A stretch of DNA of 6,953 nt, taken from the NCBI GenBank assembly GCA_018656855.1, contig JABHYP010000140.1, forward strand, positions 1 through 6,953, given 5' to 3'. The position numbers were made by a program, and so were the translations under genes. Of this stretch, positions 1-6,723 are shown piece by piece. The notes below the pieces were generated by a model, which was not told the origin of the DNA, did not search any database, and worked only from the letters and a program-made list of their open reading frames with translations. Each line of letters starts with the position of its first letter. Positions within the stretch are counted from its first letter, which is position 1. Origin of the DNA: Candidatus Latescibacterota bacterium. Its GTDB lineage: Bacteria; Latescibacterota; Latescibacteria; Latescibacterales; Latescibacteraceae.

Positions 1-996
1 CTTGACAATATGTTTGAAAAGCATAAAGATGTTATCGAGGCATATTCGTATCGTATAAAATTTGGTGCAATGCTCAGTAATTTTAGAGAAACGACTAATA
101 TTCGTTTGACGGCTGTTCAGCCGCAGATGGAACATGCTGCTTGTCCCCGATTGACACAAAGAATTATCGGAGATGTTCAAGAACCGAACGCATTTATTGA
201 ACAAGGTTCCATAATTCTTCCTGAAAATTTAGCGAAAGGGCTAAAGCTCAAAGCTGGAGATGAGGTTGTTCTTGTTGCTAACAATAAGGATGGTTCTATT
301 AATGGTTTGAGCCTGAAAGTATCTAATATCATCGAAGGTTTGTTGGGACCCTCGGGTCGTGATGGCTTTGTGCATATCGATGACGCTAAAATCTTATTAC
401 GGATTGAAGGCAACGAAATCAATGAAGTGGCTATTCGTCTGAAAAATCCGGGCAATCTGAGCGGAGTTAATACGTTACTTTTTGATGAATTATCCCGATT
501 TAAAAATAAGCAGAATAAACCTGTTTTTGAACTACATACATGGGCTGATTTATCTCCTTTCTCAAACATTGCTGCTATGGTTGATTTGCTAATCATTACA
601 GTAAAAATTGTTCTCATTGCCATTGTACTCATCAGTATATTGAACGTTATGATGATGTCGGTGTATGAACGTGTCAGCGAGATCGGAACCATTTCAGCAA
701 TTGGCACGTTACCGTCGAAAATACTGTGGCTTTTTATAGCGGAAGGTTTTTCGCTGGGAATAATCAGCACAATTGTTGGCAATGTCATTGGTATGCTGGC
801 TTTACTTTTGATTAATATGGCCAATATCCATTTTTCTTTCGGGAGAATGAAAAACATTCTTTTGGAGACCTCAATCGCTCCTTCAGATTTAATTACGGTC
901 TCTTTGATTGTTATATTTGTCGCTGTCTTATCCAGTTTACAGCCGGCGCTTAAGGCATCCAGAATGCAGCCTGTTGAGGCTTTAAGACATGTTTAG
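1..996 (+). CDS. FtsX/LolE/MacB-type ABC transporter permease, C-terminal part (5' end outside window)
   Basis: This is the C-terminal part of an inner-membrane ABC permease that, with a separate ATPase, moves lipids, lipoproteins or other envelope substrates. The frame is open to the first base (Leu-Asp-Asn precede the first Met at position 10), so the true start and first membrane helix lie upstream. Counting from that Met, residues 1-185 form a periplasmic domain of the MacB/Lol type. Three hydrophobic segments follow at about 190-215, 237-270 and 292-312. The cytoplasmic loop ERVSEIGTISAIGTLPSKI (about 220-238) matches the coupling helix typical of FtsX-fold permeases, and the tail PALKASRMQPVEALRHV is the classic C-terminus of these proteins. 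It ends with TAG, 43 bases before the LolA-like gene, which suggests one operon. I cannot tell LolC/E from other MacB-like permeases. No ATPase is visible; it is probably upstream. Confidence 0.9.
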   Translation, partial: LDNMFEKHKDVIEAYSYRIKFGAMLSNFRETTNIRLTAVQPQMEHAACPRLTQRIIGDVQEPNAFIEQGSIILPENLAKGLKLKAGDEVVLVANNKDGSINGLSLKVSNIIEGLLGPSGRDGFVHIDDAKILLRIEGNEINEVAIRLKNPGNLSGVNTLLFDELSRFKNKQNKPVFELHTWADLSPFSNIAAMVDLLIITVKIVLIAIVLISILNVMMMSVYERVSEIGTISAIGTLPSKILWLFIAEGFSLGIISTIVGNVIGMLALLLINMANIHFSFGRMKNILLETSIAPSDLITVSLIVIFVAVLSSLQPALKASRMQPVEALRHV

Positions 997-1039
997 GAAT
1001 AAACTAAGGCAATAAAACATTTAATTAGCGAGTTATAAA

Positions 1040-1795
1040 ATGCAAAGAAAAATAATTTTGGTTCCACTTATACTTATTATATCTACAGTAACCGTTTGGG
1101 CTCAGGAAAAAACGGTAAATGAAGCAGACGGCAATGAAATTCTCAAAATAGTAGACGAAAATCTTATGCCAGTTTCATTTGAATCTTACCGCAAGCTTAT
1201 TAACGAAGAGCCTGACGGCAGTAAAAAGGAGTTTATTTTTTTTACTGTAAAAAAAGGTAAAGACAAAGTAGCCATGCTTTATGTCTCTCCCGCCAGTGAA
1301 AAAGGGCGTGCAACTCTGCGTCTCGGAGATAATATGTGGCTGTATATTCCAAATGTCGGTAAACCAATTCGGATTACCAGTATGCAGTCGGTTGTTGGCG
1401 GCGTATTCAACAATGCTGATATCATGCGGCTCGATTATTCCGTTGAATATGATGCTACAATAGTAGAACAGAATACATCTGAATATGTTTTAAATCTAAA
1501 AGCAAACAGCCAGACAGTTGCTTATGACAAACTGAAAATGTGGGTTGATAAAAATAATATTATGGTTACAAAGGTAGAATGTTATACCGCATCCGGAACA
1601 TTAATAAAAACATTGGAATTCAAAGATGTAAAAAATTTCGGTGATGATATTATGCGACCTGCGGTTATTGAAACAAACAGTCCTCTGCATAAAGGTTATC
1701 GATCGTTGATGATATACTCCGGAATGAAATCCCGAGAATTACCCGATGAAGTGTTTACGCTTGAATATTTATCCAGGTTAAGTGAATTACGATGA
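1040..1795 (+). CDS. LolA-like outer membrane lipoprotein-sorting protein (periplasmic)
   Basis: This 251-residue secreted protein resembles the 'outer membrane lipoprotein-sorting protein' family, which has the LolA/LolB half-barrel fold that carries acyl chains through the periplasm. Residues 1-21 are a signal peptide (basic QRK, hydrophobic core, likely cut at VWA|QEK). The family signature is visible at about 88-135: a Gly-Arg segment, then LGDNMWLYIPNVGKPIRI, then a Ser-x-x-Gly-Gly-x-Phe-x-x-x-Asp-Ile stretch (MQSVVGGVFNNADIMRLDY). Next come beta strands with 'KLKMWVDKNN' and 'VIETNSPLHKG'. There is no lipobox Cys, so it should be soluble. The start is the only ATG that gives a signal peptide; the ribosome site is weak (AGCGAG, about 8 bases upstream). 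It follows the permease by 43 bases and its stop overlaps the next gene's start. True LolA is shorter, so this is a relative rather than LolA itself. The cargo is unknown. Confidence 0.85.
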   Translation: MQRKIILVPLILIISTVTVWAQEKTVNEADGNEILKIVDENLMPVSFESYRKLINEEPDGSKKEFIFFTVKKGKDKVAMLYVSPASEKGRATLRLGDNMWLYIPNVGKPIRITSMQSVVGGVFNNADIMRLDYSVEYDATIVEQNTSEYVLNLKANSQTVAYDKLKMWVDKNNIMVTKVECYTASGTLIKTLEFKDVKNFGDDIMRPAVIETNSPLHKGYRSLMIYSGMKSRELPDEVFTLEYLSRLSELR

Positions 1796-3072
1796 AACGT
1801 TTAATAATATTTCTTGTGGTAATACTTTGTACGCATACTTTTACCAGGGCATTTTCGCAAGAATATGATTTTGATATTCCAGTGGAAGAGGAACCCAGAA
1901 TAGAATTTAATGGAAACCTCGATGCGAAATGGGGTATGCTTCAAACAAGAAAATCGTCACCATTTTACGGACTACAGTTTTATGATGATTCCGAAAAAAG
2001 TGATTATCTTTCTCAGTACAGGCTTGATTTTTATCTGGATGGTGCATATCGCCACAAGCAAGTCGGCTTATATATGAAGACCTTTTACCAGTATGCAAGA
2101 GAAGAGCCGCTTTCACCATCCTTTTATGAATTGTATGGCAGCCTAAATATTTCGCCGCGTTGGAGTATGAGTATAGGGAAACGCCGTTTTAACTGGGGCA
2201 AAGGATATGCCTTTAATCCTGTTGGTTATGTTAATGCTGAGAAAGACCCCGAAAATCCCGACCTGGCCTTAGCGGGTAAGACATCTGTTTATATCAGTTA
2301 TAACAGGAGTTTTACATCCAATTTCGTGCAGAATTTTTCTCTGGGGGCTATAATGTTGCCGCCTGAGGCTGAGATTAATCAAAAGTTTGCATCTGCGGAT
2401 AAAATCGGAGCCGCAATTAAGCTTTATTGTCTTTTGAACAACATAGACATAGATTTTATGACAGTTTTCAAGAAAGATGAACCTCAACGGTTTGGTTTAG
2501 ACTTTTCAACCAATTTACGTGAAAACTTGGAAATTCATGCTGAGTTCAGTTATGCGTACGATGAAAATATATATCGTATTGTTGATGATTCAATTTATCA
2601 CAATAAGATTGACAGCAATTCATATCTTATTGGGTTGAGATATATTAATCGATTCAATACAACTCTTATCACCGAATATTACCGCAACAAAAGCGGCCTG
2701 TCAAAAAATGAGTTCACTTCATACGTAAACTATTTGCAAAACAGCATGGAAAGTAATATCCCTGAGTTGGCAAATTCGGCAAAATCGAACATGTCCACTT
2801 ACTTTCGCTCAAAAACGTTAATGAAGGATTATCTATATGTGAAACTCATTCAACCCGAACCTTTTTCATGGCTTTATACTTCAATTTCAATTTCCACTAT
2901 TTATAATCTGGTTGATAAAAGTTTTCTTTTTTCTCCTCAACTAAGTTATAAACCATATACTAATTCCGAAGTTTTACTCTGGCCGATTTTATTTTTTGGT
3001 GATAATAATACTGAATATGGCAGTAAACAATTTGAAAAAAAGATTGAAATTTGGATGCGTTATTATTTCTGA
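1792..3072 (+). CDS. Outer-membrane beta-barrel protein of the permease/LolA-like operon
   Basis: This is a 426-residue predicted outer-membrane protein. Residues 1-22 or so form a signal peptide (MKRLIIFLVVILCTHTFTRA, then FSQ). The rest alternates polar and aromatic/hydrophobic residues as in beta strands, and the chain ends in IEIWMRYYF with a terminal Phe, the usual signal for barrel insertion. A conserved-looking block at about 125-160 reads MSIGKRRFNWGKGYAFNPVG followed by an Asp-Pro-Glu-Asn-Pro-Asp loop. It resembles barrels of the DUF1302 type found beside LolA/LolB-like proteins, though that family link is a judgement by eye. The ATG overlaps the LolA-like stop (ATGA) and has no good Shine-Dalgarno at normal spacing, so translation is probably coupled. 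With the permease and carrier it would be the outer-membrane end of an export route. It could also be a plain channel or an assembly factor. The gene is AT-rich. Confidence 0.8.
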   Translation: MKRLIIFLVVILCTHTFTRAFSQEYDFDIPVEEEPRIEFNGNLDAKWGMLQTRKSSPFYGLQFYDDSEKSDYLSQYRLDFYLDGAYRHKQVGLYMKTFYQYAREEPLSPSFYELYGSLNISPRWSMSIGKRRFNWGKGYAFNPVGYVNAEKDPENPDLALAGKTSVYISYNRSFTSNFVQNFSLGAIMLPPEAEINQKFASADKIGAAIKLYCLLNNIDIDFMTVFKKDEPQRFGLDFSTNLRENLEIHAEFSYAYDENIYRIVDDSIYHNKIDSNSYLIGLRYINRFNTTLITEYYRNKSGLSKNEFTSYVNYLQNSMESNIPELANSAKSNMSTYFRSKTLMKDYLYVKLIQPEPFSWLYTSISISTIYNLVDKSFLFSPQLSYKPYTNSEVLLWPILFFGDNNTEYGSKQFEKKIEIWMRYYF

Positions 3073-3257
3073 TCCAAGATATTCAACAACATGTCCATGT
3101 ATACAATAACAATGTAAATATGGGATGGGCAGGAAAGGGAGAGAAAAAAACCGCACATTTTAAAGTGAAATTGAGTGATATTTCATCAACACAATGCAAA
3201 GTGCATGTTACATCTATTCGAGGCGGACATAAGATGCAGGAAATTACTATTCCTTAA
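3051..3257 (+). pseudogene. Possible C-terminal gene remnant after the barrel gene (unrecognised)
   Basis: An open stretch in a different frame from the barrel gene overlaps its last 22 bases and runs to a TAA. The formal Met lies inside the barrel gene and has no ribosome site. The second half (about residues 26-68) has protein-like composition, with alternating strands such as TAHFKVKLSDI and KVHVTSIRGG, as at the end of a beta-sandwich domain. I do not recognise the family. It is either the 3' end of a decayed or rearranged gene or a chance open frame. Confidence 0.25.
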
Positions 3258-3431
3258 ATTAAGCGATCTTATCAAATAACATATTTTTTATACTTATGTT
3301 TTCATCTCCTTAGGAAATTTCTTTTAGTGTTATATGACCTTTAAATGGATACTGCTGTAGCATTTCAATTCCTTTACCCTTCTTTGGGGGGAGGTATTTA
3401 GCTCTGGGGATCTCATTTTTCAACAGCTTAA
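3258..3431. other. Gap between convergent genes; no clear terminator
   Basis: This AT-rich stretch separates the rightward envelope operon (with its possible remnant) from the leftward lyase. An AT-only inverted repeat, AACATA (3278-3283) and TATGTT (3295-3300) around a T-run, could form a weak hairpin, but it lacks the GC stem of an intrinsic terminator. A G-rich run (TTTGGGGGGAGG) sits near 3384-3395. On the minus strand an open stretch is read through most of the gap and is described separately. Confidence 0.4.
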
Positions 3432-3441
3432 TTAGAGTGAA
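3310..3441 (-). pseudogene. Possible 3' gene remnant or repeat-derived open stretch downstream of the lyase
   Basis: On the minus strand a frame different from the lyase is open from a stop at 3442-3444 to a TAA at 3310-3312, about 43 codons. It reads ...LLKNEIPRAKYLPPKKGKG... and then QQYPFKGHITLKEIS. It has no plausible start or ribosome site, with a single internal Met. Its charged, Pro/Gly-containing make-up looks like a real C-terminus, but the family is not recognised. The CCTCCCCCCAAAGAAGG core could equally belong to a dispersed non-coding repeat. Low certainty. Confidence 0.18.
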
Positions 3442-5078
3442 TTAGGCCCAACATCTCCAGGAGTCAAAGGACGATTTATTATCGGGGCATCAGAATATTC
3501 ATCAGCGCCCACATCGACAAACCATTCTGCCGGGCGAGGCAGTTCACTGTTTATATCACGTTCCTGGCCGTCCATATCTTTTCTATTTTCCCACAACAAA
3601 TGCTGCCATCGCCTGTGCCCCGTGCTATTGACCGCAGGACTATCCTTTGAAATTCTCCAGAGGCCGTCATCGGATTTTGTGAGTTTCGGATCAACAACAC
3701 GAACAGCTTCTTCCGGTAATTCTCTCCCCAGAACGCATGCGTCGCCAGGATTCCAGAAAATGTTTCCCATCCAGCGAAAACCCGATTCACCTTCACCTCG
3801 AATGAATTGTTTGTCGGTACTGACAACGAGATTGTTTGTGATAGTCCAATCCTTCGGAGGTTTATCAAGAACATAACCCTTACCCTTGTTGTATGTGCCA
3901 AGATGCAGGAAACTGGCACAGTATGCAAAGGTGTTAAAAGCAAGATGCGCTCTGCCGGTTTCCGGATAAGCAAATGCTTTAGCCCTGCGATCATAGCTGA
4001 AGAATCTATCGTGTACATCATAGTAATAAGGCTGATTATCGAAATCGCCCCAGTATGTTAATATGGATCTGCCGGTAAGATCCCCAAAATAATTGTTTAT
4101 TATGTTGTTATTGTTCCCGTGAATACGCACTCCTCCGACACCTTTTTTGTGTTTTGGATTGAGAAAAAAGTTATATTCCACTGTAACGTCGTTAGCACAG
4201 CGTATAACAAGCGAACCCCGGCATCCAGTGAAGGTATTATTTCTGATAATAAGCACATCGCTTTTAACCGATACAATTTCACCCTCGCCGTCACAGTTTT
4301 CAAAAAGGTTGTATTCTATCAGACCGTACAAAGGTGACAAGCCGCGTGTACCGAGCCGTATAACCTCGAATCCGTTTCCGTTTCCTCGCGGTCTGCCAGC
4401 GAAATGGTTGTGATCGATGCGAAAATGATGCTCTCCAGTGCCGATACATATAAACAATCCGGCATTAACTTTATCTTTCATCCAGCAATGGTCGACGCGG
4501 TTGTATTCACCTCCGGTGAGATTTATCCAATGAGTCCGCGGCAAAAGCATTTCGATCATCTCGGGCGTAAAACCTTCCTTTTCCTCCATTTTGATAAACA
4601 AACTCGTCAAGCGGCAGTGGTCGCTATTCAGCAGAACAAGTGATCCCCATTTCGGCGCAGGATCTCTGTAGGATTCAAGGTAGGTTTGATTTGGAAGGGC
4701 ATCTTTTACAGCATTTTTCAATGCCCTGTTGTTGAAGGTAAATCCCTCGATTGTAATATATGAACTCTCTTCAATCAACATGGCATATTCGCCGGTGAAA
4801 CGAGCTTTACCGAGGTTTTTGGCTCTAATGAGAATCGGCTCTTCGTTCGTTGCTTTTAGGCTGATATGCAGTGGAGAATCATCAAATTTGTAATCACCGT
4901 CTGCCACCTCGATGACAGCGCCAGGCTTAGCAGTGGCTATAGCTGTTTTGAACTCTTCTTCATTGGTTACTTGAATAACTCGGGACTGTTTCGAAGTGTT
5001 TTTCCCGCATCCCATGACAAAACAAATAGTAATAGCAATACATAAAATACACGTAATTACGTTTTTCACTCTTAACAT
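3432..5078 (-). CDS. Polysaccharide lyase family 6 lipoprotein (alginate lyase / chondroitinase B fold)
   Basis: This 548-residue secreted lyase cleaves uronic-acid polysaccharides by beta-elimination; alginate is the likeliest substrate and dermatan sulfate the alternative. Residues 1-24 are a lipoprotein signal with lipobox VMGC (Cys24), so it is probably anchored on the envelope. From about 34 it is a right-handed beta-helix with many Asn-ladder repeats (NNTFTGC, NNNNIINNYFGD, AFNTFAYC). Aligned by spacing to chondroitinase B (offset 22), the Ca2+ ligands Asn213/Glu243/Glu245 fall on Asn235/Glu265/Glu267, and catalytic Lys250/Arg271 on Lys272/Arg293. His272 becomes Cys294. The tail has DMDGQERD and DVGADEY, usual in secreted beta-helix proteins. 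The start is firm: AGGAGG at 5085-5090 lies six bases before the ATG. It is divergent from the Asp-box/transglutaminase-like gene, and no sulfatase or transporter is visible here to settle the substrate. Confidence 0.92.
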   Translation of the reverse strand: MLRVKNVITCILCIAITICFVMGCGKNTSKQSRVIQVTNEEEFKTAIATAKPGAVIEVADGDYKFDDSPLHISLKATNEEPILIRAKNLGKARFTGEYAMLIEESSYITIEGFTFNNRALKNAVKDALPNQTYLESYRDPAPKWGSLVLLNSDHCRLTSLFIKMEEKEGFTPEMIEMLLPRTHWINLTGGEYNRVDHCWMKDKVNAGLFICIGTGEHHFRIDHNHFAGRPRGNGNGFEVIRLGTRGLSPLYGLIEYNLFENCDGEGEIVSVKSDVLIIRNNTFTGCRGSLVIRCANDVTVEYNFFLNPKHKKGVGGVRIHGNNNNIINNYFGDLTGRSILTYWGDFDNQPYYYDVHDRFFSYDRRAKAFAYPETGRAHLAFNTFAYCASFLHLGTYNKGKGYVLDKPPKDWTITNNLVVSTDKQFIRGEGESGFRWMGNIFWNPGDACVLGRELPEEAVRVVDPKLTKSDDGLWRISKDSPAVNSTGHRRWQHLLWENRKDMDGQERDINSELPRPAEWFVDVGADEYSDAPIINRPLTPGDVGPNSL

Positions 5079-5084
5079 AATAAA

Positions 5085-5090
5085 CCTCCT
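5085..5090 (-). promoter_or_regulatory. Strong ribosome binding site of the lyase
   Basis: A perfect AGGAGG on the minus strand lies six bases upstream of the ATG at 5078. It fixes the start, which also gives a proper lipoprotein signal peptide. Confidence 0.85.
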
Positions 5091-5110
5091 GCTGGATAGT
5101 TTTAGTTAAA

Positions 5111-5139
5111 ATTTAAGATTTAGCTTTCAGGAATTGCAA
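5111..5139 (-). promoter_or_regulatory. Weak candidate sigma70-like promoter for the lyase
   Basis: On the minus strand, TTGCAA (5134-5139) and TTAAAT (5111-5116) are separated by 17 bases. Each matches the consensus at four of six positions. The -10 element lies about 32 bases before the lyase ATG, leaving room for the AGGAGG site. The region is AT-rich, so a chance match is quite possible. Confidence 0.3.
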
Positions 5140-5339
5140 CTGTTTTTTTCAAGCCTTCCTTCCTAGGTTGTTTGCCGGGATATTGTCTCGGATAGAACAA
5201 TTCCGATACTTTACGGGGTAACTTAAAGCCTTTTGGTTTATAACAGGGGATAGCTGTCTCTCAGTGGTGATATTCAGTGCGATCCATTACATGTATCCAT
5301 ACATATTCGACTCTTTCGTAAGGAAAAACCTTGTTTCAA

Positions 5340-5498
5340 ATGTTTGATTGCAATATTATTAGCCCATATGGTTTTGATATGAGGCTTTATAGTAGCGCTT
5401 ACTTCAGCGAATTCAAAATGTACCGCTCATGCGGACGCGTGTATGATAAACATTTGACTTTCAACAAGTTGTGGAATACATTAGCAGAAATAATCTGA
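5340..5498 (+). CDS. Doubtful small ORF of 52 codons in the divergent region
   Basis: The frame from ATG 5340 to TGA 5496-5498 encodes 52 residues beginning MFDCNIISPYGF and ending LWNTLAEII. An alternative TTG at 5331 has AAGGA six bases upstream, a plausible ribosome site. The product is rich in Tyr, Phe and Ser, has two Cys, and shows no signal peptide or membrane segment. No family is recognised. It overlaps the best rightward promoter candidate, which argues against it being a conserved gene. A chance ORF is the likelier reading. Confidence 0.15.
   Translation: MFDCNIISPYGFDMRLYSSAYFSEFKMYRSCGRVYDKHLTFNKLWNTLAEII
5454..5482 (+). promoter_or_regulatory. Candidate sigma70-like promoter for the secreted Asp-box/transglutaminase-like gene
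   Basis: TTGACT (5454-5459, five of six matches) and TACATT (5477-5482, four of six) are separated by exactly 17 bases. Transcription would begin near 5489, giving a leader of roughly 44 bases before the ATG at 5533. A direct repeat GAAATAAT (5487-5494 and 5497-5504) lies at the predicted start site. Confidence 0.5.
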
Positions 5499-5504
5499 AA
5501 TAAT
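5487..5504 (+). repeat. Short direct repeat GAAATAAT, 10-base period
   Basis: Two perfect copies of GAAATAAT start at 5487 and 5497, one helical turn apart, just downstream of the candidate -10. Such spacing can mark a regulator's half-sites, but in AT-rich DNA an 8-base repeat may be chance. Confidence 0.3.
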
Positions 5505-5532
5505 AATTCTCATCACATGCGGGAGGTAATTC

Positions 5533-6723
5533 ATGAAACGTTTCGCAACTCACAAAAAGAGCGTTTGGAGTTCAATACTCCAGGCAACCGTCTTATTTGC
5601 CCTTTTTATCAATTCAGCGGATTCAATCGCTGCCGAAAAACCGATAACTGTTGTCACATGGGAGGCCGATGCCGAAAAGATTTACGATACCGGCTTCATG
5701 CACATGCTCATGAAGAATGACAGTAATGAAGTCATTTTATTCGATATGGATCTTGTGGAAAATGACTCGCCCGGAGCAGGCAGCAGCGAGAAAGGTATTG
5801 ACCGCGATGTCATCTGGGGACCTGTCATGGCAAGGAAAGTACTTACCATAGACGATCCCCGGACTCATGCCGCGTACCTGATCGTATATAACCATGACCA
5901 GGGCGATTATCCGCTGACTATCGATGTTAACGGGAAGAAAACCACAATGAAAACATGGGAAGTCTCCTCCTATTATCAGCATTATCTTTGGGGAGAGTTC
6001 CCGGCTCAATGGTTGAAAAAAGGAGAAAATGTCTTTACTCTTTCATGTCCCCAGGCAAAAAGCGAAGAGGAAGGCTGGGTGTTGTATTTATCGCGTGCCG
6101 ATGAATTCGAAAGAGGCGGCGGTAATCCGGCGAATGTGGGAAAGACTTCGTTCAAATCCACTGACAGCGGCGAAACATGGAAGGAAAGCCCTTTCGGCCC
6201 CCTGGGGGATACACGCGCAGAGTTTTCGGTACGCCTTAGTATGGACCGCCATGTGAAGGAAGGCTGGCTGGCGACTCCTGTGATAGATCTCTGGCGCGGT
6301 GATTCGGAAGATTTCTATGTCAGGCAGCACACCATCAAAAAACTGGAAATAGCGCTGAAAGCCGATGTTCCAGAAGGCGCCCGCATCGAATATTTTATGA
6401 GGAGAGGAACAAGCCCCGATCCATACTCGGACAAATGGGAAAACTATGTGTTCATAGGAGAAGGGCGAAACGTCGTCTGGACAGCGGGACGTGAGTTCAA
6501 CCGTCGTTACCTTCAGCTTCGCATGACGTTTACCGCCGACAATCCGCTTGTGAGCCCTGAATTCAAATCTCTGTCGGTCAGGGCAGAGCACCAGGAACAT
6601 TACCCTGTCCCCGAGCACAAAAACATCAGGATGTTGACCGTCTATAATCCTGATATCGAATATTCTTCACTGCAGTGGCAGTGGGAAAAATGGGACCGCC
6701 CGGAGTTCAAGGAACTTCGGTAA
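5533..6723 (+). CDS. Secreted beta-sandwich/Asp-box protein, N-terminal part of a transglutaminase-like gene ended by an in-frame TAA
   Basis: The start is well supported: GGGAGG (5521-5526) lies six bases before the ATG, which gives a signal peptide of about 34 residues (cut near SIAA|EK). Residues 100-172 look like a jelly-roll sugar-binding-type sandwich (TIDDPRTHAAYLIVYNHDQG, DVNGKK, then AQWLKKGENVFTLSC). Residues 209-216, STDSGETW, are a perfect Asp-box (SxDxGxxW). A further beta-rich region spans about 225-352 and is followed by a charged helix around 386-396. The frame stops at TAA 6721-6723 after 396 residues, but the same frame continues as plausible protein with a transglutaminase-like Cys region. 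This is therefore probably the front of a longer protein, either broken or affected by a base error. The role is unknown; with the divergent PL6 lyase, it may act outside the cytoplasm in polysaccharide or matrix breakdown. The gene appears richer in GC than those at the left. Confidence 0.7.
   Translation: MKRFATHKKSVWSSILQATVLFALFINSADSIAAEKPITVVTWEADAEKIYDTGFMHMLMKNDSNEVILFDMDLVENDSPGAGSSEKGIDRDVIWGPVMARKVLTIDDPRTHAAYLIVYNHDQGDYPLTIDVNGKKTTMKTWEVSSYYQHYLWGEFPAQWLKKGENVFTLSCPQAKSEEEGWVLYLSRADEFERGGGNPANVGKTSFKSTDSGETWKESPFGPLGDTRAEFSVRLSMDRHVKEGWLATPVIDLWRGDSEDFYVRQHTIKKLEIALKADVPEGARIEYFMRRGTSPDPYSDKWENYVFIGEGRNVVWTAGREFNRRYLQLRMTFTADNPLVSPEFKSLSVRAEHQEHYPVPEHKNIRMLTVYNPDIEYSSLQWQWEKWDRPEFKELR

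Larger units (their letters stand above)
5079..5532. other. Divergent intergenic control region
   Basis: These 454 bases separate the lyase from the rightward secreted-protein gene. They contain both ribosome sites, candidate promoters in both directions, a short direct repeat near the rightward promoter, and one doubtful small ORF. I found no tRNA, long inverted repeat or recognisable riboswitch. The length leaves ample room for regulator binding, consistent with joint induction of the two genes, but no known operator is evident. Confidence 0.6.

Noticed and set aside
177..857. Minus-strand ORF of 226 codons opposite the permease
   Set aside because: It is antisense to a clear FtsX-type permease. 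Its translation is low-complexity (Ile/Ser/Pro), with no start context or family resemblance.
3163..3186. Inverted repeat TGAAAT/ATTTCA as a terminator for the envelope operon
   Set aside because: The stem is AT-rich and only six pairs, and no T-run follows it, so an intrinsic terminator is not supported.
3551..4021. Minus-strand 156-codon ORF inside the lyase
   Set aside because: It is out of frame with a well-supported PL6 reading and has no independent start signal.
5317..5335. AAGG-AAAAA-CCTT hairpin as a riboswitch or attenuator
   Set aside because: The stem is only four to five pairs, there is no second alternative structure, and it lies upstream of the predicted transcript start.
6088..6618. 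Minus-strand ORF of 176 codons opposite the Asp-box gene
   Set aside because: It is a shadow of the plus-strand coding region, which has a signal peptide, a ribosome site and an Asp-box. The reverse reading shows no recognisable domain.
6721..6723. Stop-codon reassignment (TAA as sense)
   Set aside because: TAA ends the lyase gene at a sensible C-terminus in the same window, and TAG and TGA end the other genes, so the standard stops apply.
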